The position numbers and the translations under genes were made by a program. Below are positions 37,283 through 48,816 of a stretch of 64,000 bases of DNA, in pieces. The notes under the pieces were generated by a model. The model did not search any database. It was given only the letters and a program-made list of their open reading frames with translations, and was not told where the DNA came from. How positions within the stretch are numbered: position 1 is the first letter of the stretch; every line of letters starts with the position of its first letter. The stretch comes from Dermanyssus gallinae (taxonomy: Eukaryota > Arthropoda > Arachnida > Mesostigmata > Dermanyssidae), in assembly GCA_003439945.1 (NCBI GenBank), contig QVRM01001421.1, positions 124,001 through 188,000 of the forward strand. Direction: 5' to 3'.

Positions 37283-37649
37283 ACCCGTTTTTGCTGAAGG
37301 AAATAAAGCAAAATATGATCATATATCAAAATGAAACCACCTTCACGGTGGCAACTTGACTACCCATCAGCATCACACCTTTATATTCGTATTATCATTC
37401 ATTTCATCCGCATGTCAATTAGGTTAGATGTTAAAATCGTCAGCATCATGCTCAACCGTATAGGTAGTTTTTCAAACTTGTACTTCATGTCATTGTTATA
37501 TTGTGTGCACTAATTCTCCTAGCAATACGCTCCGCTGTTTTGAATGCTTGTGTGAATGGGGTTATGTTCCGACAAAGGCTGCGGTCGTGCCTACAATCAC
37601 GCGATCGTCAATTTATCATGCAGAATCGACGTTTTTGCCGACATTGACG

Positions 37650-37891
37650 TTTTTAAGTATGCATTAACGTTAAGTTGATCTATGCATTGACGTTCACCTG
37701 CATTGGGGTTACTTTGTTACGCGTTGACGTTCATTTGTCATGTATTGACGTTCATTTGTTACGCATTGACGTTCATTTGATATTTATTGACGTGTATTTG
37801 TTAGGAATCAACGGGCATTAGTTACTTGATGTTAATTTGTTACGCATTGCCGCTCATAGGCTACGCATTGACGTTCATTTGTTACGCATTG
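37650..37891 (+). repeat. 21-bp minisatellite, about 11 diverged units
   Basis: Unit close to acgcattgacgttcatttgtt, repeated with substitutions and small indels. Most units keep a TGACGTTCA core, close to the CRE palindrome TGACGTCA with an added T. Confidence 0.85.
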
Positions 37892-37993
37892 ATGCTAGTT
37901 AACAAACTAACTAGCTAACCAACAAACAATGCTACTAACATTCACTTACGATGTATGCATGTCGACGACGTTTCGTTACGTGCAACAACGTAC

Positions 37994-38559
37994 CATGATA
38001 TGGCTGACCCTTCGCTGGTGCAAGTGCTCGTGGCCGGGGTCGGCGAGGTGTTGTTGTTCATGACCTGTCAGATCTGTGCCCTGACCGTCGCTCAAGGTAG
38101 CCAAACAGAAACTGGCCCGATGCTGTATCGAGTGCGGCTGATTGATCGCTTGGTCGTTATCGACGCCGCTCTGGCTGCTCGTGGCCAGAAGCAGCGACTC
38201 GACGCCAGATGGCGCCACGTGGCTCGGTGAGGACGGCGTGTCGCCACTGTCGCCGCCGCCCCCGCCGGCGCCGCCCGAGGCTGCTGAGTCGCCGCCGCTG
38301 CATCCTTCAGGGCCGCCCTCAGCGCCGCCGCCGCCGCCTGCGCTTCCGTCATGGTGGTGGTGAAGATGGTGAAGATGGTGAAGGTGGTGGTTATGAACGT
38401 ACGGATAGTGCGGTTGCTGTGTTTGTTGGTGCGTTTGATTAAGGCTGTACTGGTGCTGCGGTTGTTGCTGTTGCTGCTGCTGTTGTTGTTGTTGCTGCTG
38501 GTGCTGATGAAACTTCTTACCCATACTGCGCCGAAAGCTGCTGCGCCAACGCTGCGACC
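37994..38559 (-). CDS. Exon A of a Gln/His/Gly-rich protein gene
   Basis: Internal coding exon, open from a splice acceptor (pyrimidine-rich tract ending in ttttctggacag) to a strong donor (ATG|gtacgt). It encodes a basic start containing RWRSSFRRSMGKKF, then about 15 Gln, a His-rich stretch with repeated HHLHHLHH, a Gly/Ala/Ser-rich block, and a mixed Ser/Gln/His tail ending in RRVSHIM. The basic segment has RxxS sites of the kind basophilic kinases use; the rest looks disordered. The frame enters with two bases completing a codon and leaves at phase 0, which matches exon B. I do not recognise the family. The antisense frames (polyPro, polyLeu) are shadows. A start further into the exon, or an acceptor 8 bp downstream (gtcgcag), cannot be excluded. 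Function unknown; a regulatory or scaffold role would be a guess from composition only. Confidence 0.7.
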
Positions 38560-38689
38560 CTGTCCAGAAAAGGTAACCGATCAATAGTGAGATCGATCAC
38601 CGATCGAAACACATCGACAGATTGAGGTAAATAAGGCAATCTTTTTATGCACAAAACTATATATGTGAACTATGTAGCAACGTTTCAGC

Positions 38690-38970
38690 GGAATCTACAC
38701 CGCAGAAAATGGCAAAGATGACTTTCCCCTGTACCGTATATGCAACTTAGGAGAGGCTGACGATATAAGACACTACGTATACGAACGCTGTGCCTCTTTC
38801 AATATTGAGCATGAAATAACTAGACACCAGTTTCTCTTGGAACTAGACACGGACTCTAAAACTGGCAAGTCCCCTGACATGCAGAGCCCTGGGAAAAGGA
38901 CGATTCTAAAGGGTTATGAGTTCTTGTCTACGGTAAATCCTGGTTTACTGTATCACCTGCGGCCACCCCA
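38690..38970 (+). pseudogene. LINE ORF2 C-terminal fragment
   Basis: DFPLYRICNLGEADDIRHYV followed by ERCASFN and KGYEFLSTV, resembling the C..C / H...C motif and tail at the end of R1-type ORF2. The first Cys is missing (Y or R in its place). Probably a separate insertion from the LINE starting at 39.3 kb. Confidence 0.55.
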
Positions 38971-39094
38971 GAACAAGGTCAAACAGAACGACTGGATTTT
39001 AGTGCATTTGTGAGATCCACACTACCGTGGGTTTAACAAGGACGTCCGGTGTGCATCATGCATTTTTATAGTTTATCTCTGTAAAAAATATGTA

Positions 39095-39285
39095 TATATA
39101 CGTAGACATGTCTATATATATATATGTATTTATGCATATTTACTTATTTGGATATGCATAAATATTTAGACGGATATATATATATCGTGTATATAGTTAG
39201 ATACATACATATATCTATCTATATTTACAAAAATATATTTATATGCATATGTCTGTATATATACATATATGCATACATTTTACAT
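39095..39285 (+). repeat. Degenerate TA/CATA-rich repeat
   Basis: Interrupted tatatg/catata repeats directly before the LINE starting at 39.3 kb. Confidence 0.7.
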
Positions 39286-39299
39286 GGGTGTATAGAGAG

Positions 39300-41130
39300 C
39301 ACCCACCGAAAAAGGGGCGAGCTCCCAGTGATAACAGTAGCAGATATACTCAAGGCTGCGTTAAGACTTCATCCGTGGAAAGCTTCAGGGCCAGGCGGCC
39401 TACTAAGTTGCACAAATGTTTAGCACAACTAAGTTGCACAAATGTTTAGCACAACGATATAGGATATATCAGATATCAACGATATATCAGATAGGGAACA
39501 AAACTCCCAGAAACAGGAGGGGATTCTGGCTCATCTGCCGACTAAAAAAGGCTATCCTGTAAGAGGGATACGAGGCAGTCATTGAAAAAAGGTGCAGAAT
39601 CTTCGCGGAGGAAAACAGACTCCCTTCGTTCTCCTAATGTGGATTTAGGCAAAACCGGTCAACCGCTCCTCACCATATTGCGGCCAAGGCTAACACTTTG
39701 CATAGCTCGACCATATACACCAGGAAAACCACTCGTGCTGTCTTTCTAAATATCAGGAGCGCCCTTAACAGTCTCCCGTGGAGAACAATACTGGACAAGT
39801 TAGTAAGGAGAAATCTTCTACATTATCTCATCCAGATCATCTTAGGATACCTGAAGTATCAAAGTGCATTCAACAGTGAAGTGAAAATAGCAATGACAGC
39901 AGGAGTTCCGCAGGGCTCGATCTTGGATCCCCTGATGTCGAACCTAGCGTATGATGACGTCTTCCGCCAGGATAATTTTCCACCAGAGGTTGAGATAATC
40001 GCGTATATTATCTAGCGAACACAGTGCAGACAAAGGCTGCAGAAGGATTAGCACTTCACGCTAATAAAGCACTAGAGTCTACGAGGGGATGCATGGACGA
40101 AGCCGACCTGGTAATTGCTGCGTACAAAAACGAGGTCACACGCTAACGAAAAGAAAGACGGTGGGTCCCATCAGACTATACCGGGCAGGGCAGCAAATAG
40201 AGCAGGTCAAGGACGTCCGGGACCTAAGGATCCACTTGGACAAGAGCCTTACGGGGCTCAGCCACATAAAGTTATGCTCGGCTATGGCAGCTAAGGCGGC
40301 TAATGCCATCGTAAGAATTCAACCAAATATTCACAGACCAACAGGATGAAAACGCAGATTGCTGATGTCAGCGGGCAAGTACATCACGATACTTAGGGCC
40401 CCGGTCTGGCTCAAGGCCTATTTGAAAACGAAAATGGCAGGAGGAATCCTTGGAAGCACCCAAAGAGTGGCGGCTCTTATAATTATTTAAGCGTATTGCA
40501 CGGTTAGCACAAAAGCTATTCTGGTGCTGGCAGAAGGCATTTTTGGAACCTGAAGGTGAAAGACAGGTGAAAACTGTGGGAGACCGGCTCGAGCCGCAAT
40601 AAGGAGATAGAGGGAAAAAACAATGCATGGCAGTACAAATGGGACTCTATTCTTTCTATCACAGTCCGATCGCTCTTCTTAGACATAAACAAATAATGAA
40701 GCGGCTGGCGGAGAATTGAACTATTGCCTTACGCAGATCCTCACGGGACATAGAGACTTTCAGAGCTTCCTCGAATGAGAATTCCTTCAAAATGAAAAAG
40801 CTCCTTCGACGAGCTGTGTTCACTGCCAAGGAGGACTTTTAAAGTGCTAAAAGCTATAATAGGCTAGAGAGACAACAACTGTAAAACCCAGTGGCGAGAA
40901 ATGGACTAATAACAGAAAATAAATGGGACTAAAGGGGAGCAGATTTGCTAGGCTCCCCCCTAAAGGAACTCTTAAGAAGTTCGCAGACTAGATATGGCAC
41001 GACTTCTGGGTGGAAGCTAGGAGTAGCTATAGCAACGGAGTTACCGAAGGACAAAGCAGCTTTTGAAACGGATTTCTCCGGATGGCCCATAGTATTGTTG
41101 TTTGGAGATCTGGGCCATCAAAGTGCGACA
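39300..41130 (+). mobile_element. Decayed R1/jockey-type LINE
   Basis: ILKAALRLHPWKASGPGG (RT start), FLNIRSALNSLPWRTILDK, GVPQGSILDPLMSNLAYDD and VKDVRDLRIHLDKSLTG with NAIVRI, all on the plus strand in shifting frames. Beyond about 40350 only scattered resemblance remains. A 26-bp direct duplication lies at 39411-39462. The FADD box is lost (EIIAYI). Confidence 0.8.
39411..39462 (+). repeat. Perfect 26-bp tandem duplication
   Basis: gttgcacaaatgtttagc plus acaactaa is duplicated within the LINE relic. Confidence 0.9.
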
Positions 41131-43074
41131 TTTAAATAAGGAGGTGCGTTTGATGGGTATGGGTCTCAGCAGGCTAATATCCATTCGCTGGGTCAAGTCC
41201 CACATTGCTTGAGAAGGAAAGTCGTACCCTTCTTATACGTTACTCGTAGCGATAGTACATTACTTAACTCTCATCTGTAATAAAAAAAGGTTCAAACTAA
41301 CTAGAGATGATGCAAAATAGCAAATCCGCTCAAAATACATAGTTGTGTAAATCCAGTATAGAGAGCCGGTTCGAGTGCAAAACACGAAGCGTTTGTTTAT
41401 AATGCTAAATTAAGTTTACACATGGGTCACAAAACATGCGTAATCAGGCCAACTAAACCTCCAGAAAGTGATGACAAGTGTTGCTTGCCTTCAGCATAAA
41501 GAATGAAAAGAAAATCTCAAACTAAATGAACAATAATTATCTAAGCTTTTATCGCCGTTTACAGCAAATGCATGCAGTGACGGGAAACGGTATGCATGAT
41601 TCGTGGTACGAGCCCAATACTAAGGGCTTACGTATCTTGTTGCGCGTCACAGTATCAAGCACCGTCCACTAACGCAACGGCCGAACCATAGCAAAAGTTC
41701 ATGAACTTGGTGTTGCTCCGCTTGCGTCATAGCTCCCCGTACAAATGAAAGGAAGCTCATTAACATCAAATAAAAACGTGCTTTGCGTCGGCACGCCTTT
41801 CTTTATAAAACCACACCTAATCGACAAGCCAGAAGCAGTACTAGCATTTAGGGTTTTGGGCCTTGACGGTCCTAGTCTGAAGTTTCTTTCGACCGCATTC
41901 TCCAAGCGTACCGGTAACCGCAAACTAAATCTGATTTTCTTCTATGAAGTGGGTGATGATAAGGCAGTATCTCGTTTTTTAGATGGCCGTACTCCCCAAT
42001 TGTTTTTTATGGCTGACTATAGTACTACTCTGACATTCACTTTGGAAGTCATGCAAATGAACCTCGCTCTTAAATCCAAACTAACTTTCGTCGTTTCCAA
42101 TACAATACAATGCAGTGCAGAACGTCGCTACTAAGTACCTTGCTCGTTCCAATAGCTTTTGGATTCTGCTGATTATATTAGAGAACCTACGCAACGTACT
42201 TATGCAACTGTTTTAGCCGCAATTCAGACGGAGATACATTTGTGTTCTTGTATGTGTGTTTTAGTACACATTTCATTTAGTAGCTACTGTACAGTATGTA
42301 ACGGACAAACTGGGCACTTCTTCACTTTGTGTCGCACCGGGACGAACGTCGATTCTCATGCATCGTCCAACCTTGAGGAATATTGGCTAAAAGAACGTGC
42401 AAATTCGTCTCTTATCGAGTGAGCTCTGGGAAGTTTTCATCAAACGAATGGTCGGTATCGAGTTGTTTTTAAAGGTTGCGCTATTGGCTAAGACGAAATT
42501 TTAACGCATAAACGATGATTGGCTGTAAGAGCGTATGCGCCCCATACAGCATGAGGCATTGGCCCCGATATTCCTGCTCTCTCTGCACGGGGCAGAAGAG
42601 CGTTGCCATAGCCCCTGGGCACCTCCCCAGTACAGAGGCTGTATGCTTTCGAGAGTATTCGCAAGTACTCATGAATAAAGCGATGTGTTTCGTGCTATCA
42701 TTCGTCCATTCATAGGTGAGAGGCTCGGCGTAACCATACGGTAAACACCATAGTTTACCGAACGCTGGTCGAAATCCAGACGCAAATCATGAGGAAAAGA
42801 GAATAGGATTGTTAATTATTTATACTGCAACAACGATTAATAGATATAATGGCAGTTTACATTTTACAAAAATGCAGAATATTTTTGGTATAACAGTCTG
42901 TCAGTAAGCGGCTGTCAAAGGCCTACAAGTCAAGAGACACGATGAAGGCCTGCTTCATCAAAGATATTCTAGGACTGGCTAGGAAAGGCATCGTCGACGC
43001 AAATTTTAAAACTCTAGTGCTTTCAGAAGACTTTGTACTAAACAGCATGCACAATAGCAGCGATGTTTTGGGTG

Positions 43075-43077
<3 letters not shown>
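41131..43077. other. No supported gene
   Basis: A plus-strand frame at 41745-42134 and one at 42159-42422 with CTVCNGQTGHFFTLC (knuckle-like, spacing one off the CCHC consensus) were seen; neither is enough to call a gene. Possibly an old retroelement. Confidence 0.4.

Positions 43078-43121
<44 letters not shown>
43078..43121 (+). repeat. (TA)n array
   Basis: About 44 bp. Confidence 0.95.
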
Positions 43122-43123
<2 letters not shown>

Positions 43124-43566
43124 GATTCAGAACATGGTTTATTTTCAAAACTGCATTACAAATGCTTAATTTTTCGGAAAAAAATGTCATTTGTGATACA
43201 GCTCCTCGGTGTGATTCAGCAATTGTAGCAAGTAAATACTCTCGACACAACAGTTTTGCCGACCTTTTGTATGAAGGCTCCTATATCTCATGAATCAATC
43301 ACTATGTCCGCAGCTCTTTACTTCGCAACGCCTGACAATACTCTCATCGATCTGTTATACCAGAGCCGGAAGCAAGATACTTTTTTAATTCCCGCAAAAA
43401 TATACTAACAGAGGCGAGAGATCTTATGCATCCTGGTAGCGCGCTCCAAATATGCGTCAGCCGGCACAATAGAGAATGAGACCTAAGTTCCTTTTTGGTC
43501 CTCGGTACCACAAATACTGTCTATTATATATATATATATATATATATATCTATATCCCGCGTAGAA

Positions 43567-43858
43567 ACAGGTACGTATTTCCTTTCTCCGACATTGTCGG
43601 GTCAGCCAAAGCAGTAGCAGAGAGCCTTTCAGTTTCTTTGTCGCCACTGGACTGACGGTCACTGCGGTGTTATTTGCGGGTTTTGCCGGTTTGATTCGCC
43701 GGCCGTCGTTCGGCTACCGGACCAACGGTCTTTGTGCGCGGTGCGATGATGAGAGTTTGAACAGGTGCGGCTGTCGCAGGAACAACAACAACGACGACGA
43801 CGGCTGCGACGAAATGACCGTCGTTTCTTTCAACTGAATGAACATCGGACGGCGTTTG
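43567..43858 (+). other. GC-rich open segment, possible terminal exon
   Basis: After cgtagaaacag an open frame without an early ATG runs to TGA. It contains VATGLTVTAVLFAGFAGLI, a Cys-rich stretch (GLCARCDDESLNRCGC), an Asn/Asp run and ends in EMTVVSFN. Codons mostly end in G or C. No family recognised; the acceptor is poor. Confidence 0.18.
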
Positions 43859-44075
43859 GCGTCACGTCATAACATGACTGTTTTACAGTGTATTACGCTT
43901 TTAGTTCTCACCCGCCTCACCAACTAGGTTCTCGACCTGGTCAAGTCAACACTGACGCCGACACAAAGAGCGAGAAGATAACACACAGCATGTCCTGCGT
44001 TTTGTTAGGCAACTGATAGATCCGAGGCCCTCACAACCGGACCCACATGAAATTTGCCAAGTCTATCACCATTAA

Positions 44076-44268
44076 GTCAAGACCGGTGGCGTAGTGCATT
44101 CGCGTGCGCCTCACGACCTCCACACATTTTTGTTTTCTCCACACTTAGGTGCCCAGGTTTGAGCCCCACCGTTGCACATTCGTATTTATGAGGCCCATCT
44201 TACGAAGCAATGCGAAAGCAAACCCGTGAACGTTCAAAGTTGGCTCGCTCGAAAAGTCAGCTCGAAAA
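44076..44268 (+). mobile_element. tRNA-derived SINE, copy 3 (diverged)
   Basis: Starts gtcaagaccggtggcgtag, B-box GGTTTGAGCCCC, body with gttgcacattcgtatttatg and aagcaatgcgaaa. More diverged than the others; no clear duplication seen. Confidence 0.75.
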
Positions 44269-44493
44269 AGTTTTTGCTAACGATAGCAGGACCCGCTGTC
44301 GAGGCCAAGATCACCAACGATAGCAGGAGCAGCTGTCGAGAGGCCGAGATCACGAAGATCTCGAGACCGGAGGCACGAGGCTAATGAGCGTACGCGCAAC
44401 CGAGGTTGGTTTCTTGCAAATCAGAACCTTCATCATCTTTTGTTCTTCTCTTCCTTCTTTTCTCCATTGTTTTTCTTTCTTACCTGCACGCAC

Positions 44494-44696
<203 letters not shown>

Positions 44697-45086
44697 CTTT
44701 CCCAGTAGCTGTTTTTTGGTCGCTTGTCTGCAGCCGTCAAAGCCCTAAACGGGTTGACGGAGGGAAAGTAAAGTGTAGAAGTTCGTGCATCAGAGGTTGG
44801 CGGGGCCGCCAAGATGCTTTGGTCGAACGCGGAACCGCTGGTCGCCCGAGTTTGTGTCGATCTGTGGTTCGAGGACAAACGTTTGATAATGTTTAATGAC
44901 ACGGAGCGAGATCGCCGCCGCGCAGCTGTTGTCTCAAGCCGATGACACAACAGGGCGGCAGCCCTCACACGGATACATGTGATCAAACATGTCGCTGAAT
45001 CTTGCCCGAGCATACTGTTGTAGAGGACACACAAAATAAGAAGCTCGTGATGGGTCTTGAAACCGTTTCCGCACGTTTCATTTGCA

Positions 45087-45118
<32 letters not shown>
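45087..45118 (+). repeat. (TA)n array at element left end
   Basis: Adjoins the TIR element at 45119. Confidence 0.95.
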
Positions 45119-45124
<6 letters not shown>

Positions 45125-46726
45125 GTCCGGATAATCTCGCCTAAAACTCTGGGGTATGGTTAAGCTCGGTGAGAAAAAGCTAATTTTTGCCATTAGAAAT
45201 GGGGAGCAGAAATGTTTTGTAGGAGTTTTTCAAGATTTTTTCTAAGCTGTGATTCTGTTCGACAAATAGGATTATTAAATGCACAGTTGTGAGAAAACGC
45301 ATTATTCACTTGTCACAACGAGCGTACCGGCGCATTTGGGAGAATTCTATGTTGTCCGAATTATCATCATATTTATTTCATTCACATATTTGCAACTGCT
45401 GACACCCGTAGGTGCCGCCACCCCGAGAACATCGAATCTTGAAATTTTCCCATCGACAATGTTGCGAAACAGTCGGTCAATGGTGCTGCTTCCGTTATGA
45501 CTTATATACGTGTAGTCTTCGCGTGCATTTGCACATTTAAGACCAAAGTATTCCATCAACTGGAGCAGCACCTCTTTTTATCGCTAGTAGCCCCACCATC
45601 AATGCGGGCATTGAAGTCGCCACCGACTTCCGTGTTCGCGACCTCTGCCGACTCAAATTTGGGAGGAGGTAGAATACGACTGTTTTCACCCTCATAGACG
45701 AGAGGCCCACACAGGAATCGTTCTGCCCCACACATTACGCCGGCGGTAAACGTTTATGTAGGTAGATTGATAATCCACACACTGGTCGACCACAGCCTCC
45801 AGCAGGTAGAACTGCCAGCTAGTGGAACCCTCGCATATGATTGATGTGCAGTTCCTCCCGCTGGTAGGTCTCCGTAAGAAGCGCAATGCCCACCGACGTA
45901 AGCATCTCAGCTAGCGCTAGGTCTATCGCTTTTCTTAGTCCTTTACAGTTCTAAAGAAGCAGCCGCAGAGACCTGGTAGTCCCCACGTTAGCATCTCGAG
46001 ATCTGCTCAGCCACTTGCGAAGAGCCGGACCGCCAGGCGTGATACAGCTTTCCATAACAATTTTCTCGTAGAGAGCACCACCATCCCAACGACGAAATAG
46101 GATACCCTTAGGCGAGAATTCACTCTTGCTACACTTTGCGTACTCGCCGTCACCCAGCACTACACAGAACACGCCATCATACGTCCGCATTTTAAATACT
46201 GCCTTTACAGAAATGCTCCTGTTGACGAGCCATCTGTAGGTTGACAGCTGACGTTTTGGCCGCCAGCCAGAGCAGCAACAACTGTTATATTAAGCAGACT
46301 TCGCAAAACTAAGTTCTTGTATATAGAGTTCCTGTTCTAGCAAAAACCAATCATATTTCAGAAGATATATATTTTTCTGGAATGTGCTAGTATATTTGGT
46401 TTTTAATTGAGCAATTCGTCCTCCTACAGGCAAGTTAGGTCAAGTCAAAAGCATCTTTATCCAAGAGTCATATATGTCTAAGTACACATTGTTTTTAACA
46501 AAATATTTAACGTCTGAATATAATTAGAACATACTTCAGGTCTGCCGACTTCGCAGTCGTGCATTTTATAGACGTATGTCAGACAGCCTACCTAAAATCA
46601 CAGCTTAGAAAAATGTTTCTATCATTCCTATACGAAACCCTTGCGGTTCCCCGTTGCATTGACAAATATTATTTTCTCCCCGAGCATAACCATACCCCAG
46701 AGTTTAATACGAGATTATCTGGACAC

Positions 46727-46730
<4 letters not shown>
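45119..46730. mobile_element. TIR element of 1612 bp enclosing LINE sequence
   Basis: The left end AGGGTGTCCGGATAATCTCG and the right end (reverse complement) CAGAGTGTCCAGATAATCTCG (without its last base the same core) continue as similar inverted arms, sharing ACTCTGGGGTATGGTTA and, about 110 bases in, TTTTTCTAAGCTGTGATT. TA flanks both ends, inside (TA)n arrays at 45087-45118 and 46731-46767. The interior has no transposase; it holds a non-LTR endonuclease fragment on the minus strand. Likely a non-autonomous Tc1/mariner-type element into which a LINE inserted or which captured one. Confidence 0.8.
45350..46200 (-). pseudogene. Non-LTR retrotransposon endonuclease fragment
   Basis: Pieces of an apurinic-type endonuclease domain in order on the minus strand: LRLLLNCKGLRKAIDLAL-like start with a stop inside, ALLTET, then GGDFNARIDGG, the characteristic GDFNAR box, and after a frameshift YISHNGSSTIDRLF. 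Several stops and frame changes. The reverse transcriptase part is missing, so this is a 5' portion of a LINE ORF2, nested in the TIR element. Confidence 0.75.

Positions 46731-46767
<37 letters not shown>
46731..46767 (+). repeat. (TA)n array at element right end
   Basis: Adjoins the TIR element ending at 46730. Confidence 0.95.
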
Positions 46768-46771
<4 letters not shown>

Positions 46772-48227
46772 GTTGCCTAAGTGAAAAGTGGACATGATAA
46801 GACAAATAGTAGACAAAAGTGCTGCTCTGCTGTGAACAGCCACCTTTCAGCAATAAATGTTGTTTATACAATCCATCTTCTTCCGCTTAGGATAATCAAC
46901 TATACGCGAACTGCAAGCAAACACCCTTTTTTTGCCAAACATTTGACGCACTTGCGACTTGACAGTTTAGGTAGCTTTTCAACGATGGCTCGCTTTAAAT
47001 AATCGATGGCTAATGACAGTGCTGTGTTTCTCGCTGGCAGTTGTACATTTTGACCTGCCGAAGCCCATAAGGTGCACCACGTCTCTCCAATTCTATCAGA
47101 CACACGGCATGGTGTTTTTCGTGTAGCCTACCATCACAACGGTGCTGGCTGGGTCCGAAGCCTCATTTGGACCTAGACTACTTGGTGCAAGTTTGGCTGT
47201 TGTCGATGATCGATTTCCCACTGTCTGGTAACCCGTCGCGCTTTATTTTACTTAGGAAAATGAGCACAGGAGTTCAGTAGGCCCATAGTGTCGTTTTTTT
47301 TTCTTGTGGATCAAATGGCGTGTGATAAACTAAGTTAATTCCAGATGACTTGCATTAGATGGGCAAGCGTGGTTATAACGTGGTTGGTACTAGGCTTACG
47401 CAATCGACTTAGAACTGAGGAAGGCTTACTCATCTCCTTAAATTTAATGTCCAGACCGAATGAAGCCAAGGGGCGCTAAAACACGTGAGAGAGTGCAAAA
47501 TGCGTTTTCTAGGCCCTGACACGATGGCCGCATTTCAAAGAAGAGTTAAATGATGTCAACCAAGATTGCCTTACTAAATTGATGGACCGAATTTTTTCAC
47601 GAAAACAAATTACGTCTCCGTCTGTCTACAGACGTCTAAAACGGTATGTTGCAGTCACTGCACTAACTGACTACAGTCAAGGCGGTAACGGTCGGCTTCC
47701 TGAATATAACGAAGAAGAATAAGTTCTTCCTTTTCTCGATGTGGGACGTATATATATATATATAAATATGTTTAAGACGCTGTTGGCTTACCATATGCAA
47801 GAAGTGCATTCAAATGCATCAACTGCCTCGCTTCTGTCATCGAAGACAAATGGTACGAACGTACATTACTGCCCGGAAGGTACGCTAGTAAGCCGTAGTA
47901 ATAGAACGAATTGCTTGAGTCATGCCTATTGAGCAACAGGCTTCACCCCTTAGAAATCACGCAGCCTTCTGTTTAGGTTGCAAAATGCTCATCATTCACT
48001 GACTACTAAGACGAGTAAAAGTCCATGTCCGACTCGCCACGCAAATGATTGTTTTCAATAAACGTACCCACTAAATTCACTGGAAAATGTTCTTAAAATA
48101 CGTATATATACACACAGTTTATTTAGAACTATATTATAAACAAGAAAAACGTTGCTCACTGCGCAAACGATGCAGTCAGTGCTATGCGGTAGTAAAATAG
48201 CATAATTGCGTAAGTAAAAGGCCTTGT

Positions 48228-48230
<3 letters not shown>

Positions 48231-48269
<39 letters not shown>
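48231..48269 (+). repeat. (TA)n array
   Basis: About 38 bp. Confidence 0.95.
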
Positions 48270-48270
<1 letters not shown>

Positions 48271-48762
48271 GGGCCATTTGCTAATGCGATTATACTTGCA
48301 TTCAGTTGTTTGCTATATATTATATATCACAAAGGACTGAATGCATCGGGTTCGGCTGTTAACGTTTGCGCTGTTTATGAGCTTATGAAAGAGTGAGCAC
48401 TAGTACCGCAGTGCGGCGGGTCGATCGTTTACGTAGGGGGCATTTAATTATGCCTGATTGTCCACGAATGGGTAAGCTTTCCAGCGTAAATACGGACGAC
48501 ACTTTTATGTTTTTTTTTGTTTCGGAGATCATAATACAGATTTAATCTCTTAGGAGAACTCATCCCATAGGTTGATCAGGTCAAGCCTAACGAGTAGGGA
48601 GTAGGAAGTAGGGCTTCTTACAATCAACCTACTACAGAGATGCACTCTTGATTGTAAGAATCGACGAGAAATACCGAACTGTGTGTAATTGTAGACGCGT
48701 CGCATTTGGACATAATAACGCTCTTCTGCATATACCTGTGTTTAAATTACCATCCACGTTAT

Positions 48763-48763
<1 letters not shown>

Positions 48764-48814
<51 letters not shown>
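48764..48814 (+). repeat. (TA)n array
   Basis: About 50 bp. Confidence 0.95.

Positions 48815-48816
<2 letters not shown>

Larger units (their letters stand above)
31373..37993 (-). other. Putative 6.6-kb intron between exons A and B
   Basis: Inferred from the flanking exons. It contains a SINE (31806-31985), a plus-strand micro-exon candidate (32288-32350), a duplicated unit at 32.9 kb, (TA)n arrays at 33.4 and 37.0-37.3 kb and the 21-bp minisatellite. About 33.6-36.9 kb has no feature I can support. Confidence 0.45.

Noticed and set aside
37650..37891. CRISPR array
   Set aside because: Units are directly adjacent with no unique spacers, in an animal genome: a minisatellite.
38142..38587. 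Plus-strand Pro-rich and Arg-rich frames opposite exon A
   Set aside because: Antisense of the Gly/Gln-rich exon; the minus strand has the splice signals and the phase match.
43894..43920. Micro-exon on minus reading VENLVGEA with donor GCGG|gtgaga
   Set aside because: Only 25 bp and the acceptor has a poor pyrimidine tract; too weak to list.
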